The position numbers and the translations under genes are program-made. The notes below the pieces were generated by a model, which worked only from the letters and a program-made list of their open reading frames with translations, had not been told where the DNA came from and ran no database searches. From Phenylobacterium sp. (GTDB taxonomy: Bacteria > Pseudomonadota > Alphaproteobacteria > Caulobacterales > Caulobacteraceae), in the NCBI RefSeq assembly GCF_028290885.1, contig NZ_JAQGIZ010000054.1:1-32109 (forward strand): a stretch of 32,109 nucleotides of DNA, written 5' to 3'. Of the stretch, positions 10,112-18,283 are shown piece after piece; the first letter of the stretch is position 1; each line of letters starts with the position of its first letter.

Positions 10112-10678
10112 TCAGAGCAGGTAGGCCGCGCCGCCCAGAACGAGCCCCAGCAGGCCAAGGCCGATGGAGCTCAGCCAGAAGGTGCGGCGCCGGGTGACGA
10201 TCGCCACCGTGCACAGCGCGATGCCGATCTCCAGCAGGGTGGCGGCCGCCGTCAGCCAGTGGTGGTGGCGCTCGTGGACGTGGCTGGCGGCCAGCAGCTT
10301 GTCGCGCTCGGCCTCGTCCTCCTGGGCCTGCTTCTTGAGCTCGGCCTGCTTGGCGCCCTGCTCCTTGGCCGTGCCCTGGTATTGCGCCGCCTTCGGCCCG
10401 CCGACGTCGGCGGCGATGCCGTAGAGGTGCTTCTTCAGGCTGTCGGCCTGGTACTCGCCCCAGACGTCGGTGGCCTTGTCCTGGTTCAGCACCGCTTCGC
10501 TGGCCGAGGTGATCGCGCCGCCGGCCTCCACGGTCTCCAGGCTGCCGACGCTGGCCGCCAGCACCGCCAGGACGGCGATGGTGATCGACACGCGGGAGAT
10601 GAACGGGTCGTGCTCGTGGGCTGCGTGTTCGGCGTGCTCGGCGTGCTCGTGGGCTTCGAGCGCGGGATCGTGGGTCAT
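10112..10678 (-). CDS. DUF4337-like membrane protein with His-rich N-terminus
   Basis: MTHDPALEAHEHAEHAEHAAHEHDPFISRVSITIAVLAVLAASVGSLETVE..., two terminal TM segments. Confidence 0.75.
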   Translation of the reverse strand: MTHDPALEAHEHAEHAEHAAHEHDPFISRVSITIAVLAVLAASVGSLETVEAGGAITSASEAVLNQDKATDVWGEYQADSLKKHLYGIAADVGGPKAAQYQGTAKEQGAKQAELKKQAQEDEAERDKLLAASHVHERHHHWLTAAATLLEIGIALCTVAIVTRRRTFWLSSIGLGLLGLVLGGAAYLL

Positions 10679-10753
10679 GCGGGTCCCCTGTCGTCCTGTG
10701 GGCCGGCCGATCATCTAGCGAGGTTCGAGGCGAGGGTCGAGCGGGGGCGCCCC

Positions 10754-12529
10754 TCAACGCACCCGGAAGATCTGCAGCGGCTCTCCGGGCCGTGAGAGGC
10801 GCTCGAGCCACGCGGGGACGCGGCCCGCGTCCAGGGCCTTCTGCAGGCTGTCCGCGGCCAGGCCCTGGCGGTCGCTCTGCGCGGCGTGGGCGGGGCAGTT
10901 GAGGACATAGGCGACCTTTAGCGCCCGGATGCGGCGTTCGGCCTTGGCCGGCTGCGCGCCTAGCGCCGCGCGGGCTTCACGAATACCCCAGCCCATCCGA
11001 TGGTAGGGCGCCTGCAGGGCGGCGTCCGGCGTGTCGGCGAGGATGTAGGGCCCTTCGTCGATCTCGCTGAGCACCAGGCCGGGGGCCAGCCGCGCCAGAG
11101 GCCGGAAAGCCTGGGTGTCGTTGCAGCGGTCGCCGGCGGACGCGGCTTGGGCCACCCGCGCCGGAGCGGAGGGGTGGCCGGCCCGGCCGGCCGCCGCGCC
11201 TGCCGCCAGTCCGGGAACCTGGGTGACGGCCACCAGCACGGCGACGGCGGGGACCATCAGGCCGGCCAGCGCGGCGTCGGCGAGGTCGACCAGCGCCGCG
11301 GCGGTCACCGGCGCGGCGAACCACAGGGAATACTGGATCGAACGGCTGGCCTGCAAGGCCATGGGGATGGAGACGGCCAGCAGCGCCCCGGTCGCCAGCC
11401 AGGCCGGATTGGCCCGCATGTCCGCCCGCCGCCCGAGCCACAGCCATCCGAGCAGGCCCGCCACCGCCGGCGCCGCCAGGTTGATCGCGGTCGGCGGGTC
11501 GCGGGCGAGCAGCGTCAGCCAGGGCGTCATCTCGCGCACGTTGGCCAGCCAGACGGCCTTGAGCTCCGGATCGACGCCCGCCATCGGCCCCCGGAGGCAG
11601 AGCGGCTCCACGGCCACATAGACGGCCCCGGCCAGGACTCCCACGACCGCCAGAACCCCAAGACGCCCCAGCCGGCCCCACCGCTCCCCGAGCGCCGGCG
11701 CCAGGCAAAGGCCCGCCCCCGTCACGCCGAGGCCGGCCGCCAGGTTGACCGCCAGGGCGTCGCAGGCCGGCAGCAGCCAGCGGTCGGGCGGTGTCTGCAG
11801 CGCGCCCAGTCCCAGGGCGCCCAGCCCCAGCGCGGCGCCATAGGCGACCAGGACGCGGCCGGGACTTCGCCGGAACGCCCACGAGAGGCCCATGGCGACG
11901 CCGATCATCGCCGCGAACGGCAGGGCCTCCAGCCCGACGGCGAGACCCAAGGCGGTCGCCAGGCCGCAGAGCGCGCCCCAGATGGCCGCCGGGCGCTGGG
12001 TCGCCGCGGCCAGCGCCAGCAGGCAACAGGTGATCTGGATATTGTGATGGTCCACCCGACCGGGCTGGAACTCGCCGGAGGCATGCAGGCTGAGCGCGGC
12101 GGTCACCATGCCCAGGAACACCGCCCGTCCGCCGCCCAGCCGGCGCGCGATCAGCAGCACGGCGACGGTCAGCGGCAGGATCCAGAGCACCGGCCAGATC
12201 AGGCGCATGGCCATCTCCGCCCGGTCTATGGGCAGAACGCTGGCGAACAGCTTGAGCAGCACCGCCTCCGCCCCGTCCACCAGCCGCGACCAGTGCGTGT
12301 AGAGCCCGGTCGGCGGCTGCAGCCGGCTCAGCCTCTGGTCGAACCAGCCGCGCCCGGCGACCAGGTCGCGGACCATGGTCAGGCGCAGCGCATCGTCGGT
12401 GTCGCCCACCGTGCGGAGCAGGCGCGGCCAACTGACCACCGCCGCCGCGCAGGCGATCAGCCACACGATCGACGCGGCCGCCGCCAACCGGCGCGGCGAT
12501 GAATAGTCGGGAATGGGGGAAAGCTTCAC
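10754..12529 (-). CDS. large polytopic membrane protein, possibly GT-C-type glycosyltransferase-like
   Basis: 591 aa, many TM segments; GDTDDALRL and DHHNIQ motifs in early loops are reminiscent of GT-C enzymes. Confidence 0.7.
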   Translation of the reverse strand: MKLSPIPDYSSPRRLAAAASIVWLIACAAAVVSWPRLLRTVGDTDDALRLTMVRDLVAGRGWFDQRLSRLQPPTGLYTHWSRLVDGAEAVLLKLFASVLPIDRAEMAMRLIWPVLWILPLTVAVLLIARRLGGGRAVFLGMVTAALSLHASGEFQPGRVDHHNIQITCCLLALAAATQRPAAIWGALCGLATALGLAVGLEALPFAAMIGVAMGLSWAFRRSPGRVLVAYGAALGLGALGLGALQTPPDRWLLPACDALAVNLAAGLGVTGAGLCLAPALGERWGRLGRLGVLAVVGVLAGAVYVAVEPLCLRGPMAGVDPELKAVWLANVREMTPWLTLLARDPPTAINLAAPAVAGLLGWLWLGRRADMRANPAWLATGALLAVSIPMALQASRSIQYSLWFAAPVTAAALVDLADAALAGLMVPAVAVLVAVTQVPGLAAGAAAGRAGHPSAPARVAQAASAGDRCNDTQAFRPLARLAPGLVLSEIDEGPYILADTPDAALQAPYHRMGWGIREARAALGAQPAKAERRIRALKVAYVLNCPAHAAQSDRQGLAADSLQKALDAGRVPAWLERLSRPGEPLQIFRVR

Positions 12530-12649
12530 GGCCCGGCCGTGACTTCAGCGCTGCCTTCGACCTGCCTGGACATGGCCTGCGCCGCACACTCGAGTTTGCC
12601 GCCCAGCAGGATTTCAGGTCGGCGTTAAGAATGTTTGATCGCGCCCGCC

Positions 12650-12681
12650 CGACCCTGGCCGAACGACCCTGGCCGAACGAC
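12650..12681. repeat. 14-bp tandem repeat, ~2.3 copies
   Basis: cgaccctggccgaa x2 followed by cgac. Confidence 0.9.
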
Positions 12682-12720
12682 GAGAGCCGCCGACCCAGGG
12701 CCGGCGGCTCATCGTTGAAC

Positions 12721-12783
12721 TATCGCGGAAATTTGGAGCGGGCGAAGAGATTCGAACTCTCGACCCCAACCTTGGCAAGGTTG
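12721..12783. repeat. attachment-site direct repeat, tRNA remnant side
   Basis: tatcgcggaaatttggagcgggcgaagagattcgaactctcgaccccaaccttggcaaggttg, identical to 16659-16721; includes truncated tRNA-Gly 3' half (12734-12783). Confidence 0.95.
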
Positions 12784-12893
12784 CTCACAGGCTTCCACGG
12801 CTTTCCACCGGCGGCGCCTCTTAACATAAGTTACCGTAATGTTTAGTGAATTCTTGCATCGCTAGCTTGTGCGGAAAGGGGTGGAAGCGCTAT

Positions 12894-12915
12894 CGGTGGT
12901 GACCCGGTGGTGACC
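12894..12915 (+). promoter_or_regulatory. two tandem 11-bp CGGTGGTGACC motifs (candidate integrase arm/Xis sites)
   Basis: 12894-12904 and 12905-12915 identical; the motif recurs near the opposite element end at 16584-16594. Confidence 0.55.
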
Positions 12916-12937
12916 GGACTGGAAAACCGAGGCGCTA

Positions 12938-14290
12938 ATGAAAGAGCGAATCAGCAAAGCAGTCGCGGACTCAGCCGAGCCAGCCGACGCCCGATATACG
13001 ATCTGGGACGACGAACTTCCAGGCTTCGGGCTCCGCATCGAGCGCACCGGCGCCAAGACCTTCGTCGTGAAATATCGGGGTGGCGGAGGGGGCCGAAATG
13101 CGCCGCAACGGCTGATGTCGCTTGGGCGTCATCCGACTGTGAAGGTGGCCGAAGCGCGACGGAAGGCGGCGAAGGTGTTGGCGGCTGCGTCGCTCGGCCA
13201 TGACCCGGCCGGTGAGCTAGCGGAGAAGCGCCGGCAGATGACCGTGGCCGCGCTCGTCGACCTCTACGAGGAAGACGGCCTTGTCGTTCAGCGGGGCGCA
13301 AAGATCGGCAGCCCCATGAAGCCGCTTACTGCCAAGTACACAATGGCCCGCCTTCGCCATCACGTGGTTCCGCTGTTGGGCTCGCGCCGTGTCGCAGAGC
13401 TGACCGAGGGGGACATAGAGGCGTTCGTTCGCGCCGTAGCGAAGGGCAAGACCGCAAAGGACGAGAAAACCGGACCTCGGAAGCGCATCATCGTTCGCGG
13501 CGGCGAGGGCGCGGCGCGAAAGGTCGTCAGGGACCTCTCGGCGGTACTCTCGTTCGCCCAACGCCGCCGGATCATCTCAGATAACCCGGTGGCCACTGCC
13601 TCTGTGAGGAAGACAGACGGGCGCCGCGAGCGCTTCCTGACCTTCGAGGAGGTCAAGCGGCTCGGGAAGGCTTTGGATGAACTTGAGACCGCCGGCGCCC
13701 GCGGCCCCGACAAACGCGGCAACCGGCTCGAACCGGCCAATCGCAAGGCGCTCAATATCACCCGCCTGTGGGCGCTGACTGGCTGTCGCCGCAACGAGAT
13801 CGCGGCCCTTGAGTGGAGTTCAGTGGACCTGGGGCGGGGTCTTCTGATCTTCGACGAGTCGAAGACGGGCCGCTCCATCCGACCGCTTGCAGCGCCCGCC
13901 GCGGCGCTCTTGGAGGTCATACGGGAGGCCGCCGTGCCTGGCGCGGCCTACGTCTTCCCTGCCGAGCGGGGGGATGGCCATTACACGGGCACGAAACGCG
14001 TATGGCCGGAGGCGGTGAAGCGCGCGGGGCTGCCAGGCGTAAGCCCGCACACGCTGCGCCATACGCTCGGCGCCGCTGCCGCGTCCGGTGGTGAGGGGTT
14101 GCTGTTGGTGGGCGCGATCCTCGGGCATGCCAACGCGCGCAGCTCGCAGATTTACGCCCACGTCGATAGGGACCCCGCCAGGCTGGCGGCTGATCGGGCC
14201 ACGGCTGGGATTGCGGCTGCGCTAGGCCGGCCGACTGCCAGCGCCAACGATACGCATCCGGTGCCGCAGGCCGCGAACGACGCAGCCTGA
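12938..14290 (+). CDS. int: tyrosine-type site-specific integrase with DUF4102-like N-terminus
   Basis: DDELPGFGLRIERTGAKTFVVKYRGGG...LGRHPTVKVAEAR N-domain; catalytic ALTGCRRNEIAALEW, HTLRHTLGAA, LGHANARSSQIYAHV. Confidence 0.96.
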   Translation: MKERISKAVADSAEPADARYTIWDDELPGFGLRIERTGAKTFVVKYRGGGGGRNAPQRLMSLGRHPTVKVAEARRKAAKVLAAASLGHDPAGELAEKRRQMTVAALVDLYEEDGLVVQRGAKIGSPMKPLTAKYTMARLRHHVVPLLGSRRVAELTEGDIEAFVRAVAKGKTAKDEKTGPRKRIIVRGGEGAARKVVRDLSAVLSFAQRRRIISDNPVATASVRKTDGRRERFLTFEEVKRLGKALDELETAGARGPDKRGNRLEPANRKALNITRLWALTGCRRNEIAALEWSSVDLGRGLLIFDESKTGRSIRPLAAPAAALLEVIREAAVPGAAYVFPAERGDGHYTGTKRVWPEAVKRAGLPGVSPHTLRHTLGAAAASGGEGLLLVGAILGHANARSSQIYAHVDRDPARLAADRATAGIAAALGRPTASANDTHPVPQAANDAA

Positions 14291-14398
14291 CAGCGCTACA
14301 TCAACCAGTTGATTGAGACCGGCCCTTACCAGCCCCGCAAGCCACTGCGGTTCATCCGGCAGGTGGAGAGGCCGAGGTGGCTGTGACGGTCTCAGCTA

Positions 14399-14902
14399 GT
14401 GAGCGTAAAAGCTGAAGTCGTGATCGATGAACAGGATGAAGAACCGCTCATCCTGTTTGGCCCCGACGATGCGGCCTCCCTTGGCACCTCCGAAACGGAA
14501 GACCTCTTCGCTTCCGGGGACAGCTACGGCCCTTACGTTGGCGCAGTGTTCGCACCCATCCAGGCCGCGCCTTTTGTGGCGGGCTTGCCCTTTGATGGCG
14601 ATCCGTGCGTCGGCCTTCCGTCGACATCCGGGGCGACCTGCGACGGGTATTTTCAGGGGCCGACAATCGGCGGTCAGTCCGACCTGCTAAACTTCAAACC
14701 ATCGCATCTGACGATCTCGGTCGACGGAACTCTGCCAGACGAGTTGCTGTCCATTCCTGAGCCCTCGACTTGGACGATGATGTTGGCCGGGTTCTTTGGT
14801 GTGGGAACGGCTCTGCGCCGCCGGTTCGGCCTTGGTGCGGGGGGCGGGAGGCGCGCCCGTCACGGGAAAAACAGGTCAACCCGCAATCTCATCCCCGCCT
14901 AG
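14399..14902 (+). pseudogene. PEP-CTERM-like ORF lacking signal peptide, with aberrant C-terminal extension
   Basis: SIPEPSTWTMMLAGFFGVGTALRRR matches PEP-CTERM; no signal peptide at the GTG start; 23 or so residues follow the basic cluster. Confidence 0.65.
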
Positions 14903-15162
14903 GACTTGGGGGCCACGATTTCCCTGGGGCTGCAAACCGGGCGCCAGGGTGATTGCGGGCGTTCGTTATGAAGCCCGCCGGAATTAACCTCCACTGCCCC
15001 CGGCGGGGAAATCTATCCGTCTGGCGGCTGGGACTGGGTAAGGAGAGCTAGCGGGAAGAGTCGCCCCAGCGGGATGCCCCTTGGGAGCCGGAGATGCGCC
15101 CCTCTATGCTGGCGGCCGATGATCGAGGGCCACGGGGGTCCGTTTAGGTGGGGGACGAGAAA

Positions 15163-16140
15163 ATGACCTGGCGAGAGGGGATGGCGCCTGACGATCTTCA
15201 GGCGTTCACGCTTTTCCACCCCTATGCGGCCGAGCGGCTGGACGACGCTGAGCGGGAACGGCGCCGCTTCGTCCATTACACGTCAGCCGACGTCGCAATG
15301 AGCATCATCAAGAACCGATCGGTTTGGATGCGCAACGCGATGACCATGAATGATTTCTCCGAAATCCAGCACGGCTTCAAGTGCTTGGCCTACGCATGGG
15401 GTCAGGACGAAGGTGGGAAACAGATCAAGGGTCTCTTGGATGAGGTACAGCCCGGCCTTGCGCAAGTACTAGAAAATCAGTTCGACGGCTGGCTTCCAAA
15501 CTTCCAGGCCCGCACGTACGTGACTTGCATATCGGAACACCGCGATGAGGAGAACGAACACGGGCGCCTTTCGATGTGGCGAGCATACGGTGGCACATCC
15601 GGGGTCGCTCTAGTAATCAACTCCGGCCCATTTATGAGCAACAACGACAAGTCAGCGGCCTATTCGAGCCCCGTTGCCTACCTCTCGCCGGAGAGCTTTG
15701 CGGCTCAGATGCGCCAAATCGCCGAGACGATGGCGGCGTCCCGCCCGTTGCTGGCCCGGTTGGGGGCAACTGCGCTCCAAGGCCATGTTTTCTCGATGTT
15801 GACGACCGCCATGGTTTGCACAAAGCACCCCGGCTTCGGCGAAGAGTTGGAATGGCGGGTCGTCTACAATCCTGACCTCAGCCGGTCGGCCGCGATCGTG
15901 GAAGCTGTGGAGACCGTACGCGGCGTTCCGCAGATCGTGCAAAAGCTTCCTCTCGTGAACGACCCTGATAACGGACTTGAGGGCGCCGCCCTGCCCGACC
16001 TTTTGGAAAAAGTGATCATCGGGCCGACTGACCATCAAACCTCGCTCCGTCATGCGTTCGTCGCCTTGTTGCAGGAAGCAGGCGTCCCCAATGCGCACGA
16101 ACGCATCACAATCTCAGGGATACCGCTTCGACACAGCTAG
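15163..16140 (+). CDS. DUF2971-domain protein
   Basis: RFVHYTSADVAMSIIKNRSVWMRNAMTMNDFSEIQHG, LSMWRAYGGTSGVALVI, KHPGFGEELEWRVVY typical of DUF2971; alternative GTG start at 15148. Confidence 0.87.
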   Translation: MTWREGMAPDDLQAFTLFHPYAAERLDDAERERRRFVHYTSADVAMSIIKNRSVWMRNAMTMNDFSEIQHGFKCLAYAWGQDEGGKQIKGLLDEVQPGLAQVLENQFDGWLPNFQARTYVTCISEHRDEENEHGRLSMWRAYGGTSGVALVINSGPFMSNNDKSAAYSSPVAYLSPESFAAQMRQIAETMAASRPLLARLGATALQGHVFSMLTTAMVCTKHPGFGEELEWRVVYNPDLSRSAAIVEAVETVRGVPQIVQKLPLVNDPDNGLEGAALPDLLEKVIIGPTDHQTSLRHAFVALLQEAGVPNAHERITISGIPLRHS

Positions 16141-16189
16141 GTCCGCGGTAAGCTCGACGCCGGTGGCGTAGGGGCAGTAGGGGGTAAAA

Positions 16190-16564
16190 CTGAAAACGGT
16201 AATTCTGATCACAATTCTTGCGACGCTGAGTCTGTTCGGCTGCCAGAAGTCGCCTCCAGCCCCAACTCAAGCACCATCACCGGCCGCGGTGCCGAAGACT
16301 GTGGAACCAGGGTCACTGGCCGCAGACCCCGGCCTGCAAATGTATCGGGGCCTGGCGCACCTACGGCAGGCCGAGGACAAGTGGATGGAGCTCAACGAGG
16401 CTTGTAGAGGCGGATCGGGCGACGATGCGAAGACCTTGGCCGCATGCGACGCGCGCGAGAAATTGGGCGCGGACCTCAAGGAAGTGGGCTTCTGCTACGG
16501 GGAGCACCCGGAGAAAGCGCAAGACCACATCATTCCTTCCGGGTGGGAAGCCTGCGCTAGCTAA
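16190..16564 (+). CDS. small Cys-containing lipoprotein (probable non-ATG start)
   Basis: Reading the 16289 frame upstream gives (L)KTVILITILATLSLFGCQKSPPAPTQAPSPAAVPKTVEP...; lipobox LFGC; GGGGG at 16180-16184 before CTG 16190; in-frame stop TAG 16178-16180. Confidence 0.6.
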   Translation: MKTVILITILATLSLFGCQKSPPAPTQAPSPAAVPKTVEPGSLAADPGLQMYRGLAHLRQAEDKWMELNEACRGGSGDDAKTLAACDAREKLGADLKEVGFCYGEHPEKAQDHIIPSGWEACAS

Positions 16565-16583
16565 CCGCTACGCTTTTTTGCAG

Positions 16584-16605
16584 CGGTGGTGACCGGGTGA
16601 TGACC
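16584..16605 (+). promoter_or_regulatory. tandem CGGTGGTGACC/GGGTGATGACC motif (candidate integrase arm site)
   Basis: 16584-16594 identical to the left-end motif; 16595-16605 differs at 2 positions. Confidence 0.5.
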
Positions 16606-16624
16606 GAGCAAATTGCAACGCGCC

Positions 16625-16645
16625 CCGCCGGCTATCTGCCGGCGG
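16625..16645 (-). terminator. hairpin downstream of tRNA-Gly within the element end
   Basis: ccgccggc-tatct-gccggcgg perfect 8-bp stem; no strong U tract. Confidence 0.5.
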
Positions 16646-16658
16646 TATGTCGTTGTTT

Positions 16659-16721
16659 TATCGCGGAAATTTGGAGCGGGCGAAGAGATTCGAACTCTCG
16701 ACCCCAACCTTGGCAAGGTTG
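16659..16721. repeat. attachment-site direct repeat, intact tRNA side
   Basis: 63 bp identical to 12721-12783. Confidence 0.95.
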
Positions 16722-16746
16722 TGCTCTACCACTGAGCTACGCCCGC
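16672..16746 (-). tRNA. tRNA-Gly(GCC)
   Basis: Reverse complement GCGGGCGTAGCTCAGTGGTAGAGCACAACCTTGCCAAGGTTGGGGTCGAGAGTTCGAATCTCTTCGCCCGCTCCA folds as a cloverleaf; anticodon GCC; encoded CCA. Confidence 0.98.
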
Positions 16747-16835
16747 GCTCCTCGAGGTCTTGCGCCCCGAAAAATCGAGAGGCGGCTTATGGCAGACACC
16801 CCCCCGCTTTGCAAGACGACCTTTGGCAACCCGCC

Positions 16836-17579
16836 CTAACGTCCGAACCTCGGCTCCTTCAGCCGGCGCTTGTTGACGTGGTCCTCGCGGGCGGGCGCGA
16901 CCTCTTCGGGGTATTCACCCTTGAAGTAGTAGCGCTGCCAGGCCTCCTTGGTGGCCTCCGGGTCCTGGCGGAAGATCCGCTGGTTGAACTCGGATCGGTG
17001 CTTTTCCCACACGTCGTACTGGTGGCGCAGCTCCGGGTTGGAATCCATGCGCCGGATCACCGGCTGGATCTCGTGCAGCGGCTTGTCCTGCAGGAGCGTG
17101 ATGAAGCAGAACGGCTCGCCCTTCTCGAAGCGCACCTTGCCCGGCCGGGTGAACAGCCAGTTCATGGTGAAGGGGAACGGCAGCCAGTCGGTTTCCACCA
17201 CGCCGGCCAGCGCCTGGATGCCGTCCTTGACGTGGTTGGGCGAGCCCATGGCCATCATCGACCATCCGGGCGGCGTGCGGAACAGGTAGCCCGGATGCAT
17301 GGTCAGGACGCCGTGGCTGAAGTGGCTGGACGCCAGGCGGTGGAAATCCGGGCTCGGGTAGTCGGGCCGCAGCGTGATGTCCTCCTGCCGGATGCCGCCA
17401 TTCCATTCCGCCGTGAAGGCCACCGGGCAGAGGATCTCCCAGCCCGAGGTGTTGGCCATGTTCAGCGGCAGGCAGCGGTAGGCGTGGCGGGCGTGGAAGG
17501 CGTCCATCCAGGCGCGGCTCTGGCGGCCCGGCACGATCTCCGGCGGGCGCTCGGTGGTGGGATAGCACTCCAGTTCCAT
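16836..17579 (-). CDS. DUF6065-like protein
   Basis: 247 aa; [40 protein letters not shown] segments. Confidence 0.75.
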   Translation of the reverse strand: MELECYPTTERPPEIVPGRQSRAWMDAFHARHAYRCLPLNMANTSGWEILCPVAFTAEWNGGIRQEDITLRPDYPSPDFHRLASSHFSHGVLTMHPGYLFRTPPGWSMMAMGSPNHVKDGIQALAGVVETDWLPFPFTMNWLFTRPGKVRFEKGEPFCFITLLQDKPLHEIQPVIRRMDSNPELRHQYDVWEKHRSEFNQRIFRQDPEATKEAWQRYYFKGEYPEEVAPAREDHVNKRRLKEPRFGR

Positions 17580-17692
17580 GGGCTCTCTCAGGCGCGGTCT
17601 CTTGCTGGGCGTCGGGTCCCACGACCCTAAAGCAGCGGGTCGCCTTCGCGTCCAGTTCCGCTATGACCCCAAGTCCAGCTAAGGGGGAGCCG

Positions 17693-18214
17693 ATGAAGAC
17701 CCGCGCTGATCTCCTCGCCCTGCTGGACAGCCTGGGCGTCGAACACACGAGCCACGAGCATCCCGCCGTCTTCCGGGTCGGCGAGGGCGAGGAGGTCAAG
17801 GCCGCCATCCCCGGCGCCCACACCAAGAACCTGTTCCTGAAGGACGCCAAGGGGCAGCTGTGGCTGATCTCGGCGGCGGACCGGACGGTCATCGACCTGA
17901 AGCGACTGCACCAGGTGATCGGCTCGGCGCGGCTGTCGTTCGGTAGCGCAGAGCTCATGGAAGACGCCCTGGGCGTGACGCCAGGCTCGGTGACCGCCTT
18001 CGCCCTGATCAACGACCCTGCTCATCAGGTACGTTTCGTCCTGGATCGAACCTTGGCTGAGGCCGAACGGCTGAATTTCCACCCGCTCACCAACACGGCG
18101 ACCACCGGGGTCAGCCAAACGGCCTTCCGGAAGTTCCTGGCGGCGATGGGCGTGACGCCGCTGGTGGTCGATTTCGCGGCCATGGCGGTCATCGAGAACG
18201 TAGACGAGCGTTGA
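17693..18214 (+). CDS. YbaK/ProX-type aminoacyl-tRNA deacylase (prolyl-tRNA editing family)
   Basis: [52 protein letters not shown]. Confidence 0.92.
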   Translation: MKTRADLLALLDSLGVEHTSHEHPAVFRVGEGEEVKAAIPGAHTKNLFLKDAKGQLWLISAADRTVIDLKRLHQVIGSARLSFGSAELMEDALGVTPGSVTAFALINDPAHQVRFVLDRTLAEAERLNFHPLTNTATTGVSQTAFRKFLAAMGVTPLVVDFAAMAVIENVDER

Positions 18215-18283
18215 AGCTGTCATCGCGCGGGACCATCTTGGCGGCCGAAGCGTTTTAGGAAAAACGAGCTAAGGAACCTGGCC

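Larger units (their letters stand above)
12721..16721. mobile_element. integrative element (3,938-bp period) inserted in tRNA-Gly(GCC)
   Basis: 63-bp perfect direct repeats 12721-12783 and 16659-16721 containing the tRNA 3' half; tyrosine integrase adjacent to the left repeat; accessory cargo. Confidence 0.93.

Noticed and set aside
11000-12502. 500-aa plus-strand ORF opposite the GT-C-like membrane protein
   Set aside because: Low-complexity R/Q/H/G-rich translation typical of an antisense frame.
10754-12529. Calling the 591-aa membrane protein an oligosaccharyltransferase (STT3/PglB)
   Set aside because: Only loose DTD/DHH resemblance; no WWDYG-like motif seen, so only a generic GT-C-like call is supported.
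12822-12842. CtrA-like box (ttaacataagttaccgtaa) in the element left end
   Set aside because: Spacing does not match the TTAA-N7-TTAA consensus.
14288-14290. Selenocysteine decoding or programmed readthrough at the integrase TGA
   Set aside because: No recognisable SECIS-like element and the integrase is already complete before the TGA; kept only as a low-interest observation about the downstream frame.
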